DNA of 64,000 nucleotides from Candidatus Williamhamiltonella defendens (GTDB lineage Bacteria; Pseudomonadota; Gammaproteobacteria; Enterobacterales; Enterobacteriaceae): NCBI RefSeq assembly GCF_900699045.1, contig NZ_CAADHL010000001.1, positions 641,456 to 705,455 of the forward strand, read 5' to 3'. Shown piece by piece: positions 51,843 to 61,911 of this stretch (position 1 is its first letter; each line of letters starts with the position of its first letter). The notes under the pieces were generated by a model. It saw only the letters and a program-made list of their open reading frames with translations, ran no database searches and was not told where the DNA came from. The position numbers and the translations under genes were made by a program.

Positions 51843-52952
51843 ATGAAACATCATCTTCTTGCAGTTATGATTCCGGTTTTATTAGCGTCCGGTACTGTAA
51901 ATGCGGTAGAAATTTACAATAAAGAGGGAAGTAAGTTCGATTTATACGGTAAGATCGATGCTCGTCATCAATTTTCTTCATATGATGGAGAAGATGGAGA
52001 TCAATCATACACTCAGTTCGGCCTTAAAGGTGAAACTCAGATTAATCATGACATTAAGGCTTATGGGCAATGGGAATACAAAATGACGGCTAGAGATGCT
52101 GAATCTCAAGGCGGAAAACGGAATAAAACACGTTTGGCTTTTGTTGGTATCGAGACTGCATATGGATCCATTGATTACGGCCGTAATTATGGTGTTTTAT
52201 ACGACATTGCTTCATATACAGACGTACTCGTCGGTTGTGGCGATTTCGCGATCACAGATAATTATATGAATCAACGGTCAACCGGTTTGCTGACTTATCG
52301 TAACAAGGACTTTTTTGGCTTGGTAGATGGATTGAGTTTCGCCATGCAGTATCAAGGTAAAAATGAAAATGGCAGAAAATCAGATGTTTCTAATGAGGCA
52401 ACTAAGGAAATTTTTTTACAAAATGGTGATGGCTGGGCGGTTTCCTCTACTTATGATGTAGGCTATGGTATTGATTTTGGTGCGGGATATTCTATTTCTA
52501 ATCGCACCAATCAACAAAGGAATTTGAATCCAGGCAGACAGGCTCAAGCTTGGGATATTGGTGCTAAGTACGACTTAAACAATATATATTTGGCGGCGGT
52601 GTACTCAGAAACCAAAAATATGACCCCTTATGGTAATGATAGTGATTTGAAAATCGCTAAAAAAGCACAAAATATTGAATTAGCTGCTCAATATCAATTT
52701 GATTTTGGTTTGCGTCCTTCTTTGGCCTATGTTCAATCCAACGGTAAAGATTTAATTGTTTCAGACGAAAAAACCAAAAATAAAGATTTATTGAAATATA
52801 TTTCAATTGCTTCTTACTACAATTTCAATAAAAATTTCTACACTTATGTCGATTATAAGATCAATCTGTTAAAGAAGGATGCTGATTTTAATAAGCAAAA
52901 TAAGATTAATACCAAAGATGTGATTGGTGCCGGTATAGTTTATCAATTCTAA
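51843..52952 (+). CDS. General porin, OmpF/OmpC type
   Basis: 369 residues with a 21-residue signal peptide (cleavage after VNA). A trimeric outer-membrane diffusion channel. Enterobacterial porin motifs are present: KFDLYGKIDARH, TRLAFVGIETAYGSIDYGRNYG, the constriction loop 3 after ASYTDVLVG, FGLVDGLSFAMQYQGKNE, NNIYLAAVYSETKN, QYQFDFGLRPSLAY and the terminal GAGIVYQF ending in aromatic Phe. Synteny with asnS favours an ompF orthologue, so I leave the symbol open. GAGGT precedes the ATG. Likely OmpR-controlled by family; not shown here. Intact. Confidence 0.92.
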   Translation: MKHHLLAVMIPVLLASGTVNAVEIYNKEGSKFDLYGKIDARHQFSSYDGEDGDQSYTQFGLKGETQINHDIKAYGQWEYKMTARDAESQGGKRNKTRLAFVGIETAYGSIDYGRNYGVLYDIASYTDVLVGCGDFAITDNYMNQRSTGLLTYRNKDFFGLVDGLSFAMQYQGKNENGRKSDVSNEATKEIFLQNGDGWAVSSTYDVGYGIDFGAGYSISNRTNQQRNLNPGRQAQAWDIGAKYDLNNIYLAAVYSETKNMTPYGNDSDLKIAKKAQNIELAAQYQFDFGLRPSLAYVQSNGKDLIVSDEKTKNKDLLKYISIASYYNFNKNFYTYVDYKINLLKKDADFNKQNKINTKDVIGAGIVYQF

Positions 52953-53012
52953 CTGCGGCAGAAACAGGCTAAGGTGATTTAGGCTTTATCCTCAACACTT
53001 ACATCATACTAT

Positions 53013-53037
53013 AAGGCAGAGTTTTAGCTCTGCCTTT
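53013..53037 (+). terminator. Rho-independent terminator of the porin gene
   Basis: AAGGCAGAG and CTCTGCCTT form a nine-pair stem around TTTTAG, followed by a short T-rich tail, 60 bases after the porin stop. Confidence 0.75.
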
Positions 53038-53111
53038 ATCTTACTGATATCTCTCTCTTACTTGATTTTTTTAAAATCTTACATCTTTGTAACAGAAAAA
53101 TTTAAGGATTT

Positions 53112-54180
53112 TTGATAAAAATTATTAAAAAATGCCGCTTATATTCGGGCATTTTTGCGAATATCCATTGATATAACCCCTGTTTGGATGATGCGTCAAT
53201 CTTGGCAGCTATTTATCTGAATATAAAAATATGAGCACAAGCAGGTGATTTTATGTTTTTGTGTAAAAACACACAATTGCCTAATGAAGTTATTCTTCAT
53301 CCTTTGCGTTGATACCCATTAGATGCGATTATTTTATTTTCTGATATTTTGACGATTCCCGATATCATGGGATTGGGACTTTATTTTACAATAGGCGAAT
53401 GAGCAAGGTGTCATTCTCCTATTTGCATGAAAGCAGACATAGAAAAACTCACTATTCCTCATACAGAATAAGAATTGCGATATGTGATGGATTTCGTGCG
53501 AACTGTTCGAAAAGAATTAGCAGGCACGGTGTCGTTGATTATATTTGCAGGCAGCCATTGGAAAATAGAGACCTATATGGTTGAAGGTGTGGGCAGCAAA
53601 ATCTTCAGTCGATTGAAGGATATGCTGTATACCTAACCCGCCACCTTGCATTTATTGTTGAATAAACTAACTTAGACTGTAATCCTCTATCTGAATTTAC
53701 AAATTCCAGCAGGCGTTCAATTTATTATGATACTCGATACATGTAGCGGGGTATTAATCGGATAAAATTATCGTATTTTTCATTAAACTACATGCATCAG
53801 ATTATTGAGGGCCTAACGCAGGAAAATGAAGGTTGAAAAATACTGGTGACCTTATTTAATAAAGGCAGAGGACAATGGTTAGCAGCCATCACAGATGGCG
53901 GGTTGTGATGCGATAGAACTCGATTAGACAACCGACATTAGAGAGCTACGGCACCGTCGAGAAGACAATGTTGCATTACAAGGAAATATGGATCCCGCTA
54001 TTTTGTGTATGCCACAGCACCTCTTATTAAAAAATAAGTTACCTCTATTTTAGGGGATTTAGAAAAGAAACAGGGCATCTTTGAATTTGGGCCACGGCGT
54101 TCATCAAGATACCTCTACCAGAGCACGTGCGTATATTTGTAGATGCGGTACATCGTTTATCAAAAAACGACGCTCGTTAG
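53112..54180 (+). pseudogene. hemE: Decayed uroporphyrinogen decarboxylase
   Basis: The relic covers nearly the whole gene. In shifting frames it reads AAYIRAFLR, DITPVWMMRQ (family TPVWxMRQAGRYLPEY), [83 protein letters not shown] and AVHRLSKNDAR at the stop. The essential AGRYLPEY part is replaced by SWQLFI and a stop. Many frameshifts occur. HemE makes coproporphyrinogen III in heme synthesis, so de novo heme is blocked unless a second copy exists. Confidence 0.88.
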
Positions 54181-54271
54181 GGTATGATTTTCTTCAAATG
54201 TTCTGATGAATTTATTGTTTCCGGGCTGTAAAATTTTTTAACCACTGTTATACGTTCATAATTTTTACAAT

Positions 54272-55140
54272 TTACTGTTCTTGTATTTGTCTAAAAATGA
54301 TTTTTGGATGACGTTATTGAACCATTTGAAGACTGACTAAGGTCAGTGCCAGATAGTTCATATAATTATCTCCATCTAACGCTAAATTTTTCTCGTTTTT
54401 CTTTGTAAATTCCGCCCATTCTGTCTTCTTATGGTAAGAGACCCAACGCACTGTGTGAATATTCACCACATCATAAACTGTATAAACATGCTATTCGTTT
54501 TTTAAATGCAAAACGACAACGTCAAATTGCAGTGCTTCTCAGCACCTAGAATACAATTATTATTTGCAAGAGGCCGAAAAATTTGTACGGCTCCTTCTTC
54601 TGAGATAGATTAAGCCTTTTAAAAGCTGTTTGTGTTTAAGAGTCTCACTGAGACAAATGTGACGAAATAATGCAGGCGCAAAATGAGGAATACCTGTAAA
54701 TTTTAGCGTGTCACCTTGCGTAAAGATATCGCCAATTTAAATGGAGACGTGGTTATGTAACCTAATAATATCACCAGGAAAAGAGTCTTCAGCCTGTGTG
54801 CGATCACCTGCCATAAAAGTGAGTGAATCCGAGACTATGAGCTCTTGTTGAGTACGCACTTGAAATATATTTCATATTCTTTTTATAAGAACCAGAAACG
54901 AGACGCATAAAAGAGATGCGATCTCGATGTTTCAGATCCATATTGACCTGTATTTTAAAGATAAATCCCGTTAATTTTTCTTCTTCTACAAACACATTAG
55001 GTTGTTCAGCTTCGTGCTCTGTCGGCGATGGATACCATGTTACTAAAGCATTCAGTACATAATCTACCCTAAAATTGCCCAGTGAAGTACCAAAAAACAG
55101 GCGTCAATTGACTAGATAAAAAAGCGTTTAGATCAAATTT
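54272..55140 (-). pseudogene. prfC: 3' part of decayed peptide chain release factor 3
   Basis: From the fusion point the minus strand reads [119 protein letters not shown] and RHPKIIFRQIQEQ at the stop. This is RF3 domains II and III in order. The N-terminal GTPase domain is missing: the sequence abuts the rluB relic directly. Frameshifts are scattered. RF3 recycles RF1/RF2 and is dispensable in E. coli. Confidence 0.88.
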
Positions 55141-55790
55141 TTGGCAATTTTATATCACCGTATCGTATTCGAATCAGACTGCTGACTTGTACACCAATCG
55201 ATTCCCATAGCCTACGTACTTCACAATTTCGGCTTGCAGTCAGAATGACGTTGTACCAATGATTTAATCCTTCATCTCCTATAAAGGTAACGTAGACTAC
55301 CATCTTCTAGTTGAATAACTTTGGTGAGTTTGTTTGATACTTGGCTCATTGTCTAAAAATGTCTCAGGTATATTCATGCTCTATTTCTTGGATAGGATGG
55401 CATCAAATGATGCGCTAACTCTCCAGCCGTAGTGCACAATAGTAAACCAGACGTATTGATATCTAACCGCCCAATTACTATCCAACGTGAATCATATAAT
55501 TTGGGAAAACGATCGAAAATATTTGGCCAGCTTTTAGGATCTTTTCTTGTGCAAATCTCACCCTAAATTTTATAATAAACTAAAACATGACAGGGGATTT
55601 TTTGTGGTTCTGTAATAGGAAGTATTAGCCCATTCAAGCGAATTTGGATGAAAGGCATAACAGAAACGCGATCACCGAGAGAGGATATTTTACCATTAAC
55701 ACTCATAAGCCCCCGCTGTATTTTTTTCTTTGATTTCTCGTCGTGAACTATATTCACTCCACGCTAAAATTTTTTGCGGTGTTCACTCAT
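55140..55790 (-). pseudogene. rluB: Decayed 23S rRNA pseudouridine synthase RluB
   Basis: It starts at ATG 55790 (MSEHRK) and reads S4-like [51 protein letters not shown] (family [20 protein letters not shown]), [12 protein letters not shown] (catalytic Asp motif), IQLEDGSLRYVTFIG, WYNVILTASRNCEVRRLWE, VQVSSLIRIRYGDIKLPK. Several frameshifts and stops. It is cut at KLPK, where prfC sequence begins. RluB modifies U2605 of 23S rRNA. Confidence 0.88.
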
Positions 55791-55849
55791 AAAAAACTTC
55801 TGTGTCGCCTTCACAGGTGTCGTGATAAAAAAGAAGATAGACTTAAATT

Positions 55850-56476
55850 GGTATAGAGTATAATAAAGTGCTTATATCCCCTCCTCCTCTGCTCGAACTA
55901 ATACAGGATTTCCATCTGTAAGATCGATAATCGTAGTCGGTTGCTCAGTGATACAACCTCTATCAATAATGAGATCAACTGTTTTCCTAACTTTTGTTTG
56001 ATCTTTTCTGAATCAAATTATGCAAAATCATCACTAGGTAAAATAAGCGTCGTTGACATCACCGGTTCGTTTAATACAGCTAGCAATGCTAAGGACATAT
56101 CATTACAAAGCACTCGTAAACCAGTGGTTACCGTTTTTCATGCATTAAACAACGGGCGACTTATTTCGTTGCTTCTAATATAAAAGTATAGCGCCCAGGC
56201 GTATTATTTTGAATTAATTTAAAAGCGCTGTCATCAAGGTAAGCATAAACTGCAATCTCAGATAAATCACGATAAACTAGAGTAAAGTGATGGTCGCTTG
56301 TTCTTTTTCGAATTTAAAAATACGCTCTATCGTGGATTTTTTTCTAGAAGACAGCTTAAGGCGTAGGTAGCATTGGTGAGATGAACCATCACACTTCCTT
56401 TTTTTAGAAGACTAATGTTTTGATTGATTAAGCGTATTTAAAAATTTTTAGGATGCAGGTGAAAAAATTAACTCAT
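55850..56476 (-). pseudogene. yciO: Decayed YciO (Sua5/YrdC-like) gene
   Basis: It starts ATG 56476 and reads MS-stop-FFHLHPKNF, RLINQNISLLKKGSVMVHLT, NNTPGRYTFILEATK and LLIEVVSLSNRL, matching E. coli MSQFFYIHPDNPQQRLINQ and NNTPGNYTFILKGTKE. Early in-frame stops and frameshifts inactivate it. It begins seven bases after rnm ends, as in E. coli. The neighbouring yciQ gene is absent. Confidence 0.82.
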
Positions 56477-56483
56477 GATCTAC

Positions 56484-57365
56484 CTATATCATCTTTGAAG
56501 GTTGACTTACTGTGATATTCCAGTGATTCCATATCGGCTTAGATCCTGTAGTCAACCATAAATGACGGCCTAATTCTATCCAGGGGGATGGGTGATGAAA
56601 ATCTGATCCCTGAGAGGCTAATAACTGATATTCGTTAGCATATTGCGCTAATAATGTACGCTCATGTGGTGCCTGCTGACATTGTGCGACTTCTATGGCA
56701 TCCCCGCCTTGATCCGAAAAATATGCTAGAAGCACTTTTAATAATCGATTTGAAAAACCATAACGCGTAGGATGCGCTAAAACAGCATATCCTTCGGCTT
56801 TTTTAATGATTTCTATCGCTTCTTTTATGCTGCCCCATTCAGGAAAGACATATCCTGGTTTGCCTTCTATTAAATATTTTTTAAAAATTTGCTTGATATT
56901 AGAGCCTTTACCTAAATTCAGTAAATAGCGAGCAAAATGGGCTCGAGTCACCAGCCCTGTGCCTGCTAAATCCTTAACTCCTTTCCAAACATTGGGAATC
57001 TTTATTTCTTCGAGCGCTGCACTGATCTTTTGAGCTCTTTCATAACGCCGTTTTGATTGCTTGTCTAAAAATGCTTTTATAACAGGATGATTTATATCAA
57101 TACCTAGCCCCACAATATGTATTTCATATTTTCTCCATAAAGTGGAAATTTCCACACCATCAATTAATTGAATTGGGAGTTTCTGTTCTTGGATTGTTTT
57201 TTTTGCTGCCATTAAACCTGAAGTTGTATCATGATCCGTGATAGCTAGAATATGAACCCCCATTGTAACGGCTCGATGCACTAATTGCATGGGTGTTAAT
57301 AAACCATCAGATACACTGGTATGGCTATGAAGATCATAAATAATACTTGTCTTTTTTTCTATCAT
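56484..57365 (-). CDS. rnm: PHP-domain exoribonuclease RNase AM (TrpH/YciV)
   Basis: 293 residues, same length as E. coli. The family trims 5' ends of rRNA, notably 5S, as a metal-dependent 5'-3' nuclease. PHP metal motifs are DLHSHTSVSDG, AITDHDT, GVEIST, HIVGLGID, VLAHPTRY and SQGSDFHHPSPWIELGR. It is the only survivor of its operon: yciO and rluB behind it are decayed. Intact and apparently under selection. Confidence 0.92.
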   Translation of the reverse strand: MIEKKTSIIYDLHSHTSVSDGLLTPMQLVHRAVTMGVHILAITDHDTTSGLMAAKKTIQEQKLPIQLIDGVEISTLWRKYEIHIVGLGIDINHPVIKAFLDKQSKRRYERAQKISAALEEIKIPNVWKGVKDLAGTGLVTRAHFARYLLNLGKGSNIKQIFKKYLIEGKPGYVFPEWGSIKEAIEIIKKAEGYAVLAHPTRYGFSNRLLKVLLAYFSDQGGDAIEVAQCQQAPHERTLLAQYANEYQLLASQGSDFHHPSPWIELGRHLWLTTGSKPIWNHWNITVSQPSKMI

Positions 57366-57660
57366 GATGCAAACCCAATGAATTTTAAAAAATAATAATT
57401 ATATTCTTAAAATGAATGAATTTTTTTAAAATAGATCTTTATTTTTAAAAATCAAAAATAATGCATATAGAGAAATAATTTTATTATTGTTCTTGATTCA
57501 AAATCATATTAAAAAATGAGTGTTTTGTTTATAATCATATATTAAATGATTAATAATAATTTGAATAATATTAATTTTTAATTAATACTTAATATTCCTT
57601 TTAGTTATTAGATATAAAAATATTTTTTGGTTGATGAAAAATAAAATATCGGAGCTTTTT
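57366..57660. other. Very AT-rich intergenic region
   Basis: Divergent promoters of rnm and the lipoprotein gene are expected here. No gene or clear structure. Confidence 0.4.
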
Positions 57661-57975
57661 ATGAAACTGATTAAAACTTTAACTGTGTTATTAAGCGTTA
57701 TTTTATTAACTTTTGCGGTTTCTTCGTGTGTGCCTACTAAAAAATCAGAAGGAACGGGGGGGTATTTGGACGACACTGTTATTACCACTAAAGTCAAAGC
57801 AGCTTTGTTAGCAGAAAAAAATTTGCAATCAACAGAAATTAATGTCGAAACTTTTAAAGGAAAAGTGCAATTAAGTGGTTTTGTCAGCAGTCGTATAGCA
57901 GTTCAACAGGCAATAAAGGTGACTCGTGGTGTTTCAGGTGTCCAGTCAGTTTCTAATAAAATGCAAGTGAAATAA
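57661..57975 (+). CDS. BON-domain lipoprotein
   Basis: 104 residues from the ATG at 57661, chosen because GGAG lies six bases upstream; TTG/ATG codons 27-30 bases earlier are less likely. A lipoprotein signal peptide ends VSSC, with lipid on Cys23, probably outer-membrane sorted. Residues 40-104 form one BON domain (DDTVITTKVKAALLAE, INVETFKGKVQLSGFVSS, GVSGVQSVSNKMQV). BON proteins of the OsmY/DolP type protect or organise membranes. E. coli DolP has two BON domains; this has one, so no symbol is given. Confidence 0.85.
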   Translation: MKLIKTLTVLLSVILLTFAVSSCVPTKKSEGTGGYLDDTVITTKVKAALLAEKNLQSTEINVETFKGKVQLSGFVSSRIAVQQAIKVTRGVSGVQSVSNKMQVK

Positions 57976-58600
57976 TAAAGATAGAAAGTGTAATGATATA
58001 ATGGCTGTTAGTCAGCCTGGCCCTGTCTGCAAAAGAATGAGAAATATGGTATAACAAATTCAAATCATTTAATGATATAAATAACGACTCTGGTCGAAAT
58101 TTAGTTGTCAATTCTGTTGATCCCGTTCTTTATCCTCCCATGCAGACAGCGCTCCTCTTAACCTATCCATGCAGCGAGCGCCTGCAACGAAGACAAGACA
58201 TAATGATATCAATCATGGTCTCAGTCAGAACCAGATTATTAACCACGTCAATCTCACTCCCAACTGATCTATTGCATCAATCTTTCCAATACAAAGCATA
58301 ACCAAAGAAAGCACGAGAAAAAGAAAGTTAAAAAACAAATCGATCAGACATGAATCAAAAAATCCTGCAAGTCACATAAAAAGAACAAATGCCATCATTT
58401 TTTATTGATATAACAGAACTAAAATCATATTTTTTAGAAAAAGTCTGAATATAAAAATAACACTATGTATCATCAATCACGGAGTACGTATAATCCAAAT
58501 TATCCTATCACAGCTGTAAATCACAAGAATAATATTTCTTTGAAATATATGAAAAACAATCAATTCTTCCAATAAAACGCTTGAAGAAAGACAAAATAAA
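57976..58600. other. Region without recognised gene
   Basis: Between the lipoprotein gene and the methyltransferase-like relic. Broken frames only; no RNA gene seen. Confidence 0.35.
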
Positions 58601-59620
58601 TATATAAAAAGTAATATGGGAACATATATAGTAATATCAAGCTTAATTTACAATGCCTTTCTTCTTTTAAATTGATTGCAGATATCCTTAATTGTAAAAA
58701 TGATACCGGTCACGTTATCAAGCGCATAATAGAGCCAATGGCTGGATCAACCATCTATTCTAATTAGATAAAAGTATTAGGATTTAAAGGAAAGATCATA
58801 ATAAATGATATTAATTATTTTTGACATTAACTCAAAAATCGATTATTAATTATCCCAATGAGGTATTAAAAATATTGAAGTTATTAAAAACGATATATTA
58901 AATATACCACAAAACATGGATTAAACTTTAATAGAGAATTGTTTATTGAATTAAATTCTTAAAATATAAACAAAATCATAAAAAAATTTTCGTGAGAATA
59001 TAGTATCTTACTTCTAAGAGAGTTTGATTATGTTAACTTATTTCGTAAGCGATAATGGTAGACTGAGTTTGGATTACCTTATGATCCAATTCTAGCGAAA
59101 TATTTCAATGCCTATGCATCGGCATCATATCATATTGCACAAAATTCATTTCATTTGAAAGGTGATTCTAGCATTGATGTAGAGATTAATACATAGATAC
59201 ATATGTGTTGAATCTTTTGATTTCATTTTTTGTTGAACAAAAAAATAAAACACGCATATTACCATCGATAATTAATCATCAATAAATAAAGTTTATTAAT
59301 CACATTCATAAAAATACAAATCAAGAAGCAGCATTTTTAATAAAGATGGCTGGGCGTTATTAAAAAGCAAAATATCGGTGCTAGTGATTTAATCATATTA
59401 AGAAATTATTTCAATAACAAATATACAAATGAAAATGAATTTTATCAAAAAATTAAATATGATGTAATTCCGGCTATTAAAAAGACGCTCAATACTCATG
59501 TTCAATAAATTTAAAAAAGAAATAAAGAATTTTTAAAACAACAGGGATTTCGTGTTGAGAAAAATGAAAATACAAGTCATCCTAGCATGTTGAGAAATTA
59601 TTTTTATGCAAAATAATTTA
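58600..59620 (+). pseudogene. Relic resembling a D12-class adenine methyltransferase
   Basis: The plus strand, across stops and frameshifts, reads IIEPMAGSTIYS-N and LGFKGKIIINDINYF (D12 Dam-type: EPFxGSGxxxxxxxxxGFKGxxxxNDI), ASASYHIAQNSFHLKGD, IILRNYFNNKYTNENEFYQK, and FLKQQGFRVEKNENTSHPSM. The DPPY catalytic motif is not visible. It could instead be a SAM-using effector. The call is tentative; non-functionality is clear. Confidence 0.35.
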
Positions 59621-60270
59621 TTATTTTAATACGTGTTTTTGATTTATCTCTATAATTAATACTTTCATTTATATATCTGGCGGTATAATCAATTGCAATA
59701 ATTTTAATTTTTTACGTTTTTCGCTGCTTCCACTAATTTAAGAAATATATATTAACCTGATCGTTCGGTATTATGTCCGAGGTCTAATATTTTTAAATAT
59801 TCCTTTAATTGCTTAGGCATCTTGACACTATTAAAATATTAATCGAGATACTCTTGATGTAAATCAAAAAATAAATGTTCAAGATATAATACTGTCACTC
59901 CTTTACTCGCTAAAATTTTCATATTATCAATCAATAATTTTTTGCTAGTTAATAAAGATAAATAAAACTCACCTCTTCCTTTAATACTTTTTTCTTTAAA
60001 ATAAAGCTTATCTTCTTTTTGTAATCGTGTGCTTTTTTTAAAAAGCACTTCCATAGCTGAATTTAAATCAAAATATAAATATTGAGTGTTAAACGATTCC
60101 CCATTGACACGATCAAGCTTTAAACTTTTCTTTTCAATTAAACCTAGATTTTCTATGTTGGTTATTTTGTATTGGTTAAGATTATTACCTATTTCTGAAG
60201 ATTTGGAATTAGATGATGTCATCTGCTGATTTGCTTCTCTTGTGTGTCTTTCTGAAATAGAATTACTCAT
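59590..60270 (-). pseudogene. Truncated toxin effector-domain relic
   Basis: The open part (60270-59839) has an Asn/Ser-rich polar start and then LLIDNMKILASKGVTVLYLE and HLFFDLHQEYLD before the stop. Beyond it the reading continues in broken frames as YFNSVKMPKQLKEYLKILDL, LVEAAKNV, KIIAIDYTARYI and a RIKIINYFA segment. This order (IDN...GV..LYLEHL..D.HQ..LD.YF..G.MP..L...L..LD.GH, then V.I.AID..ASY) resembles the membrane-targeted effector domain found in large toxins of Pseudomonas and Photorhabdus. The catalytic front (GE-H motif) is degraded (GRGEFYLSL). Confidence 0.45.
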
Positions 60271-60829
60271 AATTTTTTACTCTTTTACTTTGTTTGATTA
60301 TTTTGTGCGTATTATTTACTGCTAAAGATAGGGAATTTTTACGACGTATAGTATAAAAATTTAAATTTTTAAGGATTTTTAGAAAATTCACTTTTTAAAG
60401 CACTGGGTTTCAAGACAATTGGAATTGTGTTGTATTCATGAAAGAAATGGTCATTGTAATAAATAGTATGTAGCTAGTTTTATCAAATCGGAAAGACTTT
60501 AAGATAAAATCACAGGGATTTTTCTCTCAACTAGCTTCTGGTTTTTTAAAGCAATGAGTTGGACGAAAATAAGAGATTTGAGTGCAAACTCAAAATTGAT
60601 AGACTTAATCCATGATAAAAACTCCCTAATGCAACAGATCCAACGAATTTTACGCTTCATCAGTTTGAATAATTTGTCTTGCCGTACATGAGTATTTCCA
60701 AAAAAAATAAAGACGATTTTGATAAGCTGATTAAAATAACTACAAAAAATGAAATGCAAAAATTTCTTAATAATATAAAGACGTAAATTGGATTCTGAAA
60801 ATCAAACCCATAAGATCATAGGGGTTTTC
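60271..60829. other. Spacer with no recognised gene
   Basis: Open frames here are short, low-complexity and unconvincing. Nothing else seen. Confidence 0.35.
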
Positions 60830-61846
60830 GTCTATTTTTTTATTTTAGATGCTTGCTTGATGCGTTTGATAAGACGAGATAATCGCCAAGCATTTTTGGC
60901 ACTATAACCATATACAAAAAACATGCATAAAATAATGCAAACATCATTAATTCAGATATAAAAAACTCATCTATGATCTCAATTAGTGCGCATAGAGCAT
61001 CAAAAAATGATTCTTATTAAGGTTTGTTGAGAGGTAAAAGCAGAGAGAATTATCAAATCTATTAAAAGAAAACGGCAGTGATCTATAATATCGTGACAAG
61101 ACGAATTAGATACTTGCTCCCCTGAGTCGTCTATAAAAACAACCATATTGTAGGAAATCCAATCAAGGATACTTCCAGTATCCTCCATAAAAATTTTGTA
61201 TTTTTCACCCAGTAACCCTAAATTGAATAAAACATAATGGGAGATAGCCACAATTATGGAAAATACCATAGTGCTAATGCTATTTCACTTTTTTGATACA
61301 GCAAAAATCCCATTTCTAAAAAAGAAATACAGGATCATCCATTTACCACCTAAGAAACCATGTATTCCATCTATTATATTAAAAGCGTTGATCACAGCAC
61401 ATACAGAAATCAAGGTAATGATATAACTAAAGGGACCTAAGCCTAATTCTCTAAAACAGAAGATCAATCCCAAGTTATTTAAATGAAGCCCCTGGAAAAC
61501 ATACGATAAAAACGCTGACTAAAAATTGTATGAAAAATCTTATTTTTACACTAATATTAAAGCGATCGTCTAATACCCAAACAAATATTAGAAAACCAGC
61601 GTAAGCTACATAAACTTCCGCATGAGGGATAAATTGATCGGCAATAAGTAAGGAAAAACAAATACTAGCATAAACGGAGATTTCCCCTACTCATGGGATC
61701 AGGCATTGATGATGTTTACGATGATCCGGATATATCCATGAGCTCGATATATTTGGCTACTTTTCGAGCAGATAACAGGCAAACCAAAGAAAAAAGAAGA
61801 TGCCGAGAAGATGTGCACTGAACACAAATAAATTTAATTTTGCCAC
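60830..61846 (-). pseudogene. wecA: Decayed WecA (undecaprenyl-phosphate GlcNAc-1-P transferase)
   Basis: The minus strand reads LNLFVFSAHLLGIFFFLWFA, HHQCLIPXVGEISVYASICF, HAEVYVAYAGFLIF, LDDRFNISVKIRFFIQF, NAFNIIDGIHGFLGG (family NAFNMVDGIDGLLGG, second D now H), LFNLGLLGEKYKIFMEDTGS (family LNLGILGRRYKVFMGDAGS) and RLSRLIKRIKQASK. Frameshifts and stops are many and active-site acids are lost. It sits downstream of rho as in E. coli (rho-rfe). WecA starts enterobacterial common antigen, so ECA should be absent. Confidence 0.88.
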
Positions 61847-61911
61847 TCTCTATAAGATATCAGATGATTTTTTACTTTGTGACTTTAATGAATTTTTGAA
61901 AAATTTAAATA

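Noticed and set aside
60499..60759. 86-codon minus-strand frame
   Set aside because: Low-complexity, no family, no ribosome site.
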